A DNA stretch of 64,000 nt, from contig NZ_JBHMIM010000003.1 of NCBI RefSeq assembly GCF_048060115.1, positions 1-64,000 on the forward strand, written 5' to 3'. This document shows, piece after piece, positions 1-7,945 of the stretch. The first letter of the stretch is position 1; each line of letters begins with the position of its first letter. The notes below the pieces were generated by a model, which worked only from the letters and a program-made list of their open reading frames with translations, did no database searches and was not told the origin of the DNA. The position numbers were made by a program, and so were the translations under genes. The stretch is from Micromonospora_E sp048060115 (GTDB taxonomy: Bacteria; Actinomycetota; Actinomycetes; Mycobacteriales; Micromonosporaceae).

Positions 1-53
1 CGGTGCCGGCCACCCACGAACATCACCCACCGTCACCTCTACGGGTGTCGATC

Positions 54-72
54 AGGTTTTGAATGGCCCTCC
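54..72 (+). mobile_element. Right-end terminal inverted repeat of an IS5-type element (body lies left of window)
   Basis: The 19 bases AGGTTTTGAATGGCCCTCC match the right terminal repeat of the complete IS5-family copy at 49137-49155 at 16 of 19 positions. The same relation holds for a decayed copy near 9.7 kb. Only about 50 bases of element body are inside the window, so no transposase can be read. The repeat abuts a broken tRNA-like sequence, suggesting insertion at or near a tRNA. Confidence 0.6.
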
Positions 73-90
73 GGGCGCAAAGGCGCATAC

Positions 91-134
91 CGGGTATTAA
101 TAGTCCGCTGCTCTGCCGATTGAGCTAACAGCCC
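91..134 (-). pseudogene. tRNA-like fragment (5' half), interrupted
   Basis: On the minus strand the sequence starts GGGCTGTTAGCTCAATCGGC, a convincing acceptor strand and D-arm (GCTC/GAGC pairs). A seven-base anticodon-type loop CTATTAA follows. The anticodon stem pairs poorly (three of five). No T-arm with GGTTC and no 3' acceptor strand follow; the IS right end begins about 20 bases further on. The nominal anticodon AUU is unusual. I read this as the remains of a tRNA gene used as, or damaged by, an insertion site, not a working tRNA. Confidence 0.4.
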
Positions 135-444
135 GCAAGGTTCAAGACTACCGCAACGTCGAGTCCGAGTCTGATGCCCTCTGACCTGCGGGTTCGGGAC
201 CGCCGCGGTGTTGTCGGTGTGTCAGGTCTGCTGTTGGTGGGGCAACGCGGTCGACTCTTGCGGGAGATCGACGTGGAGATGGAGCCGCGCCGGTGGGCAG
301 CTTATCGGGGTGAGGTGTGGCCGTGGCCTGCTCCAGGGGATGGGGGTGCCCTGGGCTGAGGTCCCCCGCTTTCGTGGAGCGGTGGTTACCTGACGCCGGT
401 CGGCGCCGGGATGGTTCCGTCCGAGTCTGGCTGATCGATGCATG
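135..444. other. No gene recognised
   Basis: About 310 bases without a convincing coding region. An open frame continues here from the adjacent methyltransferase pseudogene, but its residues are arginine- and proline-rich and bear no resemblance to the methyltransferase C-terminus, so it is treated as out-of-family sequence. Confidence 0.4.
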
Positions 445-900
445 TCGACGCCCAGGCGGGTGGTGTGGGTGGTGATCACCATCCGGCTGCCGGCCGGTAG
501 CCGCTGTGCGAGCTGGGTTGTCAGGTTGTGGAGGTGTTGGTCGTCGAGGTGGTGGGCAACGCTGGTGGCCAGGACGGCGACCGGCACTGAGAGGTCGACG
601 CGGATGGCGACCGCCGCGGTGATGTGCGCGGGATCGGTGAGGTCGGCGTCGACCACAACCACGGATCCGGCCGGGTCGCTGATGTGCAGGGCGCGGCAGT
701 GAGTTAGGACGAGCGGGTCGTGGTCGACGTACACGATCGTGCTGGTCGGGGCGGCCTGTTGGGCGATGGTGTGGGGGTCGGTACGGTCCGGGTCGGGTAG
801 GCCGGCGCCGAGGTCGACGAACTGGCGTATCCCGTCGGCGACGGTGCGGGCGGCCGCCTGTCCGGCGGCGCGACCGTCAGCCGGTCCTGCCCAACGGGCT
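445..900 (-). pseudogene. DUF574 (Methyltransf_19) SAM-dependent methyltransferase, truncated at both ends
   Basis: Reading on the minus strand, an uninterrupted frame contains the family core: IRQFVDLGAGLP (SAM-binding motif), then VYVDHDPLVLTHCRAL and a PAGSRMVITTHTT segment. These align with the intact paralogue at 9724-10530. About 70 N-terminal residues (the ARIWNYWLGGKDNF region of the paralogue) are missing, because the frame runs back into the lipase gene. The last third is replaced by unrelated sequence. The 3' boundary near 445 is where similarity stops and is approximate. Probably non-functional. Confidence 0.65.
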
Positions 901-1963
901 ACGACGGGTCGGCCAGACCCGCACTCTTCAGAACGTCGAGCACGTCGGCGACGGCCGGATGGTCGGGGACGAGCGTCTCTAGGGCGGCGGCGAGGGAATT
1001 CCCCGGTGCCAGGTGCCGGTATGACGCGAAACTCCGCACCAGAGAGAACAGCTCCACCCGGGCGGCGGTGTCACGCCGTAGCTGGTGCACAATCACCGGG
1101 GGCAGCAGTTCGTAGACCTGTTCACGGAAGGCCGGCTCGGTCATCCGTGGGATAGCGAGCAACCGATCCACCAGAGCGCGGTACAGGTCGGCCGTAGCGC
1201 GGGCCGACGGCGTCGTCAGGGGGAGCCGATCGCCGGACGGTCGGGGTGCCGGAGCATCGGTCATCGACAGGGCCTCCCTCAGGTGGCGTTTCAGGGCCAC
1301 GTAGGAACGGTGCCGCTGTGAATCCGGCTTGATGATCGAGAAGTGGTCACCGGGTAGCACCCCTACCTCGGGGAAGACACTCCTCGCCGAGACGGGTGTC
1401 ACGACTCCGTCGCTTTCACCGGCGTAGGCGACAATTGGGATCGGGCAGGTGGCGGCTGTGACGGCGGTGGCGTGGATGATTTGGTTGACGACGAGCCGGT
1501 GCGCGTCGGAGATAGCCTGGTTCAGCGGCCGCAGTTCACGCTCCTGGGGATGCCGCCACAGGCCGCCTCGGCGCAGCAACAGGGCCAGTTCGGAGCCGGA
1601 GTTGGGACAGGCGAACAGGACGATCCGGCGGATACGGGCCAGCTCCGGGCCTCCTCCGTCGGCGAGGGTACGGGCAAGCATCCGCTGCACCACGAGACCC
1701 CCTTGGCTATGCGTGACCAGTATGAGTCCAGAGTGGTCACTGCAGTCGTTCGTCAGGTAGGTGCGAAGACTGTCGGCGATGTCATTGATGTTCGGAATCC
1801 GTCGCAGCGGGCTCAGTGAGACGGGCGGGCTCGGGTACTCGAAGGTGTAGGGGTCGAGGGCCACGAGGTCGGCGTCGGTCTCGATGATCCGCAGAAGTGG
1901 CGACCATGTGTCGGCCGACGACAGAAACCCGTGTACGAGCACGACTCCGAGGCGCCCTGACAT
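899..1963 (-). CDS. Alpha/beta-hydrolase (lipase/esterase) with C-terminal effector-associated domain (EAD2-like)
   Basis: A 354-residue protein. Residues 1-230 form an alpha/beta hydrolase: oxyanion-hole HGF near residue 11, nucleophile elbow THSQGG (Ser86), and likely acid and base Asp185 and His207. There is no signal peptide, so it should be cytoplasmic. After a linker, residues about 258-348 form a helical module with the pattern LVDRLLAIP...ELL...LVRS...L..LV. The same layout occurs at the N-terminus of the VMAP protein at 7942-9444. Such EADs are known in bacterial conflict systems as homotypic adaptors joining effectors to NTPase/VMAP cores. The gene is divergent from the peptide gene at 2100. 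Inference: this is the effector arm, acting on lipid or another ester. The start is ATG at 1963 with a weak ribosome site. Confidence 0.75.
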   Translation of the reverse strand: MSGRLGVVLVHGFLSSADTWSPLLRIIETDADLVALDPYTFEYPSPPVSLSPLRRIPNINDIADSLRTYLTNDCSDHSGLILVTHSQGGLVVQRMLARTLADGGGPELARIRRIVLFACPNSGSELALLLRRGGLWRHPQERELRPLNQAISDAHRLVVNQIIHATAVTAATCPIPIVAYAGESDGVVTPVSARSVFPEVGVLPGDHFSIIKPDSQRHRSYVALKRHLREALSMTDAPAPRPSGDRLPLTTPSARATADLYRALVDRLLAIPRMTEPAFREQVYELLPPVIVHQLRRDTAARVELFSLVRSFASYRHLAPGNSLAAALETLVPDHPAVADVLDVLKSAGLADPS

Positions 1964-2099
1964 GGTGACAACCTACCGCAGGAGGGCAACTTGGCGGGTT
2001 CCCGAAGTGGACTCCGGACGCCACCTACCGCTTCCGGAATCGTCACCTGGTACGACATGATGAGCGAAGGATCCGTGGCGACGTGAGGAGACGCCGGTC

Positions 2100-2276
2100 G
2101 TGAGCCAATCGATCGACGACATTGAGTCGGACCTGGTGGACCTCACGGAGGTGACACTTTCCGATCTTCCGAGGTATGACGAGCAGATCCTCGCCGCGAC
2201 CATGCGACGGCTGCTGCAGCGGATCGATGATCCCGAAAGCATCACCAGTGGATACAATCCTCAGCGCATCGACTGA
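2100..2276 (+). CDS. FxsA-like ribosomal peptide precursor (58 aa), variant C-terminus
   Basis: A short gene starting GTG at 2100, nine bases after AGGAG (2086-2090), an excellent ribosome site. The product is acidic with no signal peptide. The central segment (SDLVDLTEVTLSDLP, then LAATMRRLLQRIDDP) follows the FxSxx-COOH (FxsA) precursor pattern: a D-L-V-D-L leader, a helical LxxxxRRxL segment and an Asp-Pro before the core. The family ends in FxSxx; this one ends GYNPQRID, with Tyr in place of Phe and no Ser. The stop is 22 bases before the HExxH gene, so the two are probably co-transcribed. Inference: this peptide is the substrate of the downstream HExxH protein. Family assignment rests on my reading of the pattern. 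Confidence 0.72.
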   Translation: MSQSIDDIESDLVDLTEVTLSDLPRYDEQILAATMRRLLQRIDDPESITSGYNPQRID

Positions 2277-2298
2277 ACGATTGGCTTGGAAATTCCGG

Positions 2299-4113
2299 AT
2301 GGGCAATGACGGTGCTGTGCACAGGCCGCCCCGCCAACATCGACTCGACGAGCAGCACGTCAGCGTGCTTTTTGCCGGCGGCGGTGACGCGCGCACCGTC
2401 GCTGAGCTCCTCGCCGTCGAGCGGAGCTGGCGCCTCCTGCAGTTGCGCGCCCTGCTCGACATCGTCGGCCCCCACTTCGACGTGAGCCCGCTTCCGTCCG
2501 TCTGGACCGCCTGGGAACTGCTCTCCGAGGTGGAGCAACATGATCCTGCTGTGGTCGACGCCCTACTGCTGCACCCCCAAGCGGGTGTCTGGGCGGGTTA
2601 CACGTTGCGGCGTCTGCGTGGCAGCGCCCGCTCCGCGGCACCGCTATGGGTCGACCTCGGCTATTTGCACACTCTCGCCGCAGCAGCAGCCCTACGTGCC
2701 GGTATCGGCTTCAGCATCGCCGTGCCGGTGCGGGACGGTTTCACGGTGCTGCCGACCCTCGGCGCCGTCGCCATACCGGGTGCCGCGCAGTGGGATGTCA
2801 CCGAGGTGCGCGGGTCTGCCGGCCACGGTGTCGTCGGCACGCTGGCGGGCGAGGTTGGAGTGGGTGGCGACGGCTGGAATGCCATGCCCAGTGTGCATGT
2901 CCAGGCCGACGGACACACCCTTGCGGTGCGGCTGGATTGCCTCGACCCGTACCGGAATCTGCGGGCTCCGACGCCGCCCCGGGCGCTGAGCGAACCGGAA
3001 CTCGATCGTTGGCGTGGTCTGCTCACGCATGCGTGGCAGTTGCTCGTCGAGACCAGCCCGGCGCTGGCATTGCCGATGACACTGGGCCTTTTCTCGGTGG
3101 TGCCGCAGCCGCAGGCGGAGCGGTTCCGAACGATGAGTGCCTCGGCCGGTGATGCTTTCGGCAGCATGATCATGTCGGAGCCGCGTGACGCCCTGGAGCT
3201 CGCGGTGACGCTGGTGCACGAGTTCCAGCACATCAAGCTCGGCGCCCTTCTGCACCTGGCTCCGTTGCACACCGCCGAGCCCGCCGAGCGTCTGTACGCG
3301 CCGTGGCGAGACGATCCCCGGCCGTTGGGTGGTCTGCTGCAGGGGGTGTACGCGTTCGCAGGCATAGCCGAGTTCTGGCGGGCGGTGCGCTATCGGGCCA
3401 CGGGCAGCGCCGGCACGCTGGCGCACTTCGAGTTCGCCCGGTGGCACCGTCAGGTACGCACCGTACTGGCCCTGATGGCAGAGTTGCCGCAGCTCACTGA
3501 GGTCGGCCGCCGACTCGTGGCAGGCCTCACAGCGACTGCGGACCGATGGCAGACCGACAACGTCCCCGATCAACCACTCGCCGCCGCCGGCGATGCTGCC
3601 GCAGACCATCGGGCCCGTTGGCGGCTGCATCATCTGCGACCGCCCGTCGAGGTGGTCACTGCGTTTACGGAGGCCTGGACGGTCGGCGCTGACCGACCCG
3701 ACCTACCCGCCGTCGCGCCGGCTCTGGAAGCCGACCCCAGCGCCCGCGGACTCGACGCGCGAGCGGTCCTGGAGCTCTGGCGCCTGACCGACGCCGCCGG
3801 GTTCGAGCGGCTTCGAGAGGGCCCAGCGACGATCGGCGACCAGGTGACGGGTGCGAGCCCCGCAGACTTGGCCTACGTGGCCGGTGATCGGGAGACCGCC
3901 CGGCGCGGGTATCTGCACGAGTTGTCGGCAGATCACGACCTGCCGAGCGCCTGGGCCGGACTCGGGCTGGTCTTGGCGAATACGCGGCCAGGCCCAGCCG
4001 CGGACGCGCTGCGGGAACGTCCTGAGTTGGTTCGGGCCGTGCACCGGGCTGTGCGCCGTTGCGGCGGTGCCGCTGACCCTGTCGAGCTTGCAGCATGGAT
4101 CGGGCCGGGCTGA
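2299..4113 (+). CDS. Standalone HExxH-domain peptide modification protein (FxsB HExxH-domain family)
   Basis: 604 residues from ATG 2299, the in-frame start that does not overlap the peptide gene; longer starts would read through it. The N-terminus (LFAGGGDARTVAELL, RSWRLLQLRALLD) matches HExxH domains normally fused to FxsB-type radical SAM maturases. The motif VTLVHEFQHIKL gives HEFQH at residues 307-311. Members of this family fused to radical SAM domains act as alpha-ketoglutarate-dependent peptide beta-hydroxylases; that activity is family knowledge, not shown here. No CxxxCxxC radical SAM motif occurs in this protein or elsewhere in the window, so cross-linking is either absent or supplied from another locus. 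It converges on the FxsT-like gene with a 10-base gap. Confidence 0.8.
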   Translation: MGNDGAVHRPPRQHRLDEQHVSVLFAGGGDARTVAELLAVERSWRLLQLRALLDIVGPHFDVSPLPSVWTAWELLSEVEQHDPAVVDALLLHPQAGVWAGYTLRRLRGSARSAAPLWVDLGYLHTLAAAAALRAGIGFSIAVPVRDGFTVLPTLGAVAIPGAAQWDVTEVRGSAGHGVVGTLAGEVGVGGDGWNAMPSVHVQADGHTLAVRLDCLDPYRNLRAPTPPRALSEPELDRWRGLLTHAWQLLVETSPALALPMTLGLFSVVPQPQAERFRTMSASAGDAFGSMIMSEPRDALELAVTLVHEFQHIKLGALLHLAPLHTAEPAERLYAPWRDDPRPLGGLLQGVYAFAGIAEFWRAVRYRATGSAGTLAHFEFARWHRQVRTVLALMAELPQLTEVGRRLVAGLTATADRWQTDNVPDQPLAAAGDAAADHRARWRLHHLRPPVEVVTAFTEAWTVGADRPDLPAVAPALEADPSARGLDARAVLELWRLTDAAGFERLREGPATIGDQVTGASPADLAYVAGDRETARRGYLHELSADHDLPSAWAGLGLVLANTRPGPAADALRERPELVRAVHRAVRRCGGAADPVELAAWIGPG

Positions 4114-4123
4114 CCGGCATCGC

Positions 4124-7100
4124 CTACAGCGGCAGTGGGTCCATGTCGCAGTTGGCCCGCCGGTTCAGGTCTACTGCGGCTGCTGTGGCCGGATGATCGT
4201 CGCCGAGGAGTTGCCGGAACAGTGCCACCGTCGCCGTATGCAGCTCTGCGGACTCCTGCTCGCGGCCTATTTTGAGCAGGTCCATCGCTAGATTGCCGTA
4301 GCCGGCCAGAGTGGTCGGATGCTCCGCACCCAGAACACGCCGTAGTCGTTCGGTTGCGTCCACGTCCCGCTCGTGCGCCTGCTCGTAGTCGCCCTCGGCG
4401 TAGTGGTCGCTTGCGAGGTTGAGCGCCGCGGCCAGGGTGAGCGGATGGTCGTCGCCGAGTTGCTCCCGCAGTTGGGCGAATCCCTTCTCGTCCATCTGCC
4501 GTGCCTGCGCGAAATGGCCGCGCATCCGCTCGGTGACGGCCCAGTTGAGCCGGGCGGCGATAGTGTGCGGGTGTTGGTCATTCTGCAGCAGCCGGCGGTA
4601 GCTCTTGTACACCTGCTCGCCTAGCTGGGCAGCGCCGTCGAGATCGCCGGTCTCCCGGAGGTCGCTGGACAGGTTCAGGGACGCGGCGATGGTATTCGGA
4701 TTGTCCTGACCGTAGCGGGTGAGGAAGCCGTCGCGGACTTCTTCGGAGATTCGGCGGGCTGCCTGGTGGTCGCCGGCTTTGCGTAACGTGACGGCCAGGG
4801 TCCGTAATGTGCGCAGGGTCTGTGGATGGCCGGGGCTGAGTTGGTGACGCAGCCGGTCGGCGACCGCCTCCGCCTCCGCGCGGGCGCCCACGTAATCGCC
4901 GAGCTCACGCCGGCTGGTGATAAGGTTGCGGACGCTCTCTAGGGTCATCGGATGATCTGTACCGTAGAGCTGGATTTGCAGTCGCTGGTTCTGCTGGTCG
5001 AGCTCGTAGGCCCGTTTCAGGTCGCCGGAAAGCCGTAGGCTCACGGCGAGGTTGTGGCTCGCTGTGATGGTCTCCGGGTCTTCCGGTCCTAGGGCCCGCA
5101 CGTGCCGTTGATAGATCTCCTCGGCGAGTTCCAGGGCGCCCTTGAAGTCGCCAGCCACCCGACGGTCGGCGGCAACGGCGCCGAGCGCGCGCAGCAGGTC
5201 CTCATTGTCCTCCTGCGCTATCTCCTGGTAGGCGTTGAGCACCTCCTGGTTGTGACGGGCTGCCTCCTCGAACCGGCCGAGGACGAACAGCAGCCAGCCC
5301 ACCCAGTGGCCCATCCGTAGCGTGAACGGATTGTCGGCACCGAACTGGTCGCGCCGGACTTCGTAGGATCGCTCGGCCAGGTCGAATGCGGCCTGGTGGT
5401 CTCCCCACCAATAGAGATAGCGGGAAAGATTGTCGACAAGCTGCTGCACCCACGGATCGGTTGACCGGAATGCCTGGGCCGCCATTGCGTGCGGGTACAG
5501 GTCAGCGTAGGTGCGCCAGTTGTCCGGTGAGCTCGGGTCGTTCGGGTCGCCGTCGGCGAGCATGAGGTGGGCGCTGTGCAGCATCGTCGTCTGCTCGGCG
5601 TCGTTGAGCCGGTCCAACAGTACCGCCTGGACTAGCCGGTGCATCTGGACTGAGTTTGTTCGATAGTCGATCTTGGCCAGGGCATAGCGGTTGATCTCGC
5701 GGATGGCCATGTTCAGCCGCATCGGGTCGCGCCGCACCTCGTCGAGTTCCGGGTGAACGTTGCTGGCCCGGCCACGGCTGAACAGGGCCCGGGGGATGGG
5801 CTCGGGGGCGAAGTACGAGCACACCTGCAGGAGCCGCAGCGCTCCGGGGCTGAAGTCGGCCAGCCGGTCAAGGGACACGTTCCAGGCGGCGGCGACCGGC
5901 AGCTGATAGTCCAGAGGCACCGAGACCTCGAGTAGCTCGGTGCGCTTCTCCTCGTACAACCGTAGGTACTCGTCGGCGGGCATGCCGGTCTCGGCGCGCC
6001 AGGTCGCAGCCTGGTCCAAGGCCAGCGGAAGGTCGCCCATGGCCTCGGCCAACCGGTTGGCGTCCTCGTCGCTGAGTTCCGGGCTGCGGCGGCGGAGCAG
6101 TTCGATGCTCTCCTGCCGGGCGAATACGTCGACTTCAACTTGGTGGGCTATGTTCGACCACTGTGGGTTGCGGGAGGTGACCATGATGCGGCCGGGCCCG
6201 CCGCTGGGAAAGTAGCGCCGTACCGCTGCTGGGCTTTCCGCGTTATCGAAGATCAAAAGCCAGTTCGCGTACGGCTGCCCGAGTCGCAGCGCCTCCCGCA
6301 CAGCTGGGACAGCGGCGTTGGCCTCCGGGCCCACCGGCAGTTGCAGGCGCTGTGCGAGCTCGGCCAGCGCGTTGCTGATCTGGGCTGAACGCTCCGACGG
6401 AATCCACCAGATCACGTCGTATTCGCCCTGGTGGCTGTAGACGTACTCGACCGCCAACTGCGACTTGCCGACGCCGCCCATGCCGTGCAGCGCGTGCGGC
6501 AGCACGGCCGTCGTGCCCTCCCGCATGCGCTGGTGTAGGTGCTCTAGCAGCGACTCGCGGCCGGTGAAGTTGGGGTTGCGAGGCGGGACGCTGCCCCAAA
6601 CGACAGGCGCGCCGGCCGGTGCTCTCTGTGGTTCAGCCACATCCGCAACCCCGCTCGACATGGTTGGCGCTCCTTCTGTCGTTCGCTCATCGGCACCCGA
6701 TGTCGTCTCCATTGTCACAGGAGGCGTGCCCGGTGTAGTAGTGGCCGATGGCGTGTCCGCATCGATACCGAGCGCCTCGTGTAGATAGCGCGCGCGGGCG
6801 AGATAGCGACCGGACAGCGCGTGGAGCACCGCCTGCTCGACCCGCAGGAAGGGGGCAGTCTCCGAGGTCACCGATGGCACCGGCGTGGCGTCGGGGTCGT
6901 CGAGCATCCGGCTAAGTCCGCGGACCGCCGGAACCCTCGGCCCCAGCTGCTCGTCGACCACCCGCAGCACCCGTACCGCGTCCGCCCGGCGCCCGGCTGC
7001 GAGTAGTTCCTCGCGGACTCCCCGGTGGAACTCGTAGGTCACCTCTGCGCTGTCGGCCGCATCGACCGCAGTGGCGACTGGGTGCAGCAGTTCGCTGTTG

Positions 7101-7945
7101 AGAATTTCGGACAGGTGTGATGTCTGTGAGTCCGGGATCAGGGCTCGCTGCACCCGTCGCATCACGGCCAGGTTGAGCGGGGCAGCGGCGAGCTGCGTGG
7201 CGAGCGTGACTGCGGTCGGCGTGGCCCACGCGGTGAACTCGCGCACGCGCGTTCGCGCGGAATGGGCTACTTCCGTCGCGGGCGGCGCGACGGTGTCCGT
7301 GACCCGTGTGGCGGCCAGCACCGCGGGTAGTTGGGACTCGCCGCCGTTGAACAGCCGGACCCAGGCAGCGAGCCAGTGTGGATCGAGTTCGAGCACAGGC
7401 ACCGGGACTGGGTCGCCGCCTGCGGGCTCGCAATCGTCAAAGAAGTGCGGAACCGGGTTCTGCACCTCCCACGCTAGGTCGGCGTTGGCGGCACTGCCGG
7501 ACGCGGCTTGCCACATCCGCAACCGCCGGGGTCGGATTCCGGTCCGGTGCCACTGTGTTTGAGGCAGCAGGTGCACGATGGCGACCGGTGCGCGGCGGCC
7601 CCAGGCTCGAAGCAGCGCCGGCATCGTTCCGGCGAGCCAGGCCCGACCCGCGCCATCGGACAGCACCAGAACTATCCGACCGTCGGTCGCAACGTGCCCG
7701 ACCTGGCTTGCTCGGTCCATTTCGGAGGTGTCGAACATGACCACCTCGACGTTGCCGAAATCTTCATGATCCCGGAAAACGGCCACCACACGTTCGACAG
7801 TGTCTCGCCACACCGCCATCGAGGGGGCGTCGTCGACCAGCACCGTCACCCCCCACCTGGTCGCCGGGGCGGGCGAAGATCCGGAGGGTGGCCGCAGCGC
7901 CTGGGAGATCGCCTCCCAGTCGTCCTGCGCGTCGACCCCGGTCAC
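4124..7945 (-). CDS. FxsT-like SAV_2336-N / NB-ARC NTPase / tetratricopeptide protein
   Basis: 1273 residues in three parts. Residues 1-400 resemble the SAV_2336 N-terminal domain, with WGVTVLVDDAPSM near 31 and VLVLSDGAG near 93 giving a vWA-like pattern. Residues 440-720 form an NB-ARC/STAND NTPase: entry PRNPNFTGRE, P-loop GMGGVGKS at about 488-495, Walker B LLIFDNAE at about 563-570, sensor VTSRN and GDLPLAL. Residues 800-1273 are tetratricopeptide repeats with recurring HP.TL...NLA. This order is that of the FxSxx-COOH system TPR protein. STAND proteins use the repeats to sense a ligand and oligomerise through the NTPase. The GTG start overlaps the VMAP stop as GTGA, indicating translational coupling. 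It probably senses a trigger or the modified peptide and relays to the VMAP module. Confidence 0.85.
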   Translation of the reverse strand: MTGVDAQDDWEAISQALRPPSGSSPAPATRWGVTVLVDDAPSMAVWRDTVERVVAVFRDHEDFGNVEVVMFDTSEMDRASQVGHVATDGRIVLVLSDGAGRAWLAGTMPALLRAWGRRAPVAIVHLLPQTQWHRTGIRPRRLRMWQAASGSAANADLAWEVQNPVPHFFDDCEPAGGDPVPVPVLELDPHWLAAWVRLFNGGESQLPAVLAATRVTDTVAPPATEVAHSARTRVREFTAWATPTAVTLATQLAAAPLNLAVMRRVQRALIPDSQTSHLSEILNSELLHPVATAVDAADSAEVTYEFHRGVREELLAAGRRADAVRVLRVVDEQLGPRVPAVRGLSRMLDDPDATPVPSVTSETAPFLRVEQAVLHALSGRYLARARYLHEALGIDADTPSATTTPGTPPVTMETTSGADERTTEGAPTMSSGVADVAEPQRAPAGAPVVWGSVPPRNPNFTGRESLLEHLHQRMREGTTAVLPHALHGMGGVGKSQLAVEYVYSHQGEYDVIWWIPSERSAQISNALAELAQRLQLPVGPEANAAVPAVREALRLGQPYANWLLIFDNAESPAAVRRYFPSGGPGRIMVTSRNPQWSNIAHQVEVDVFARQESIELLRRRSPELSDEDANRLAEAMGDLPLALDQAATWRAETGMPADEYLRLYEEKRTELLEVSVPLDYQLPVAAAWNVSLDRLADFSPGALRLLQVCSYFAPEPIPRALFSRGRASNVHPELDEVRRDPMRLNMAIREINRYALAKIDYRTNSVQMHRLVQAVLLDRLNDAEQTTMLHSAHLMLADGDPNDPSSPDNWRTYADLYPHAMAAQAFRSTDPWVQQLVDNLSRYLYWWGDHQAAFDLAERSYEVRRDQFGADNPFTLRMGHWVGWLLFVLGRFEEAARHNQEVLNAYQEIAQEDNEDLLRALGAVAADRRVAGDFKGALELAEEIYQRHVRALGPEDPETITASHNLAVSLRLSGDLKRAYELDQQNQRLQIQLYGTDHPMTLESVRNLITSRRELGDYVGARAEAEAVADRLRHQLSPGHPQTLRTLRTLAVTLRKAGDHQAARRISEEVRDGFLTRYGQDNPNTIAASLNLSSDLRETGDLDGAAQLGEQVYKSYRRLLQNDQHPHTIAARLNWAVTERMRGHFAQARQMDEKGFAQLREQLGDDHPLTLAAALNLASDHYAEGDYEQAHERDVDATERLRRVLGAEHPTTLAGYGNLAMDLLKIGREQESAELHTATVALFRQLLGDDHPATAAAVDLNRRANCDMDPLPL

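Noticed and set aside
91..134. Functional tRNA gene
   Set aside because: Only the acceptor strand, D-arm and anticodon loop are recognisable; there is no T-arm or 3' acceptor strand and the anticodon stem is poorly paired.
222..444. C-terminal extension of the DUF574 pseudogene as genuine protein
   Set aside because: The residues are Arg/Pro-rich and do not align with any part of the intact paralogue.
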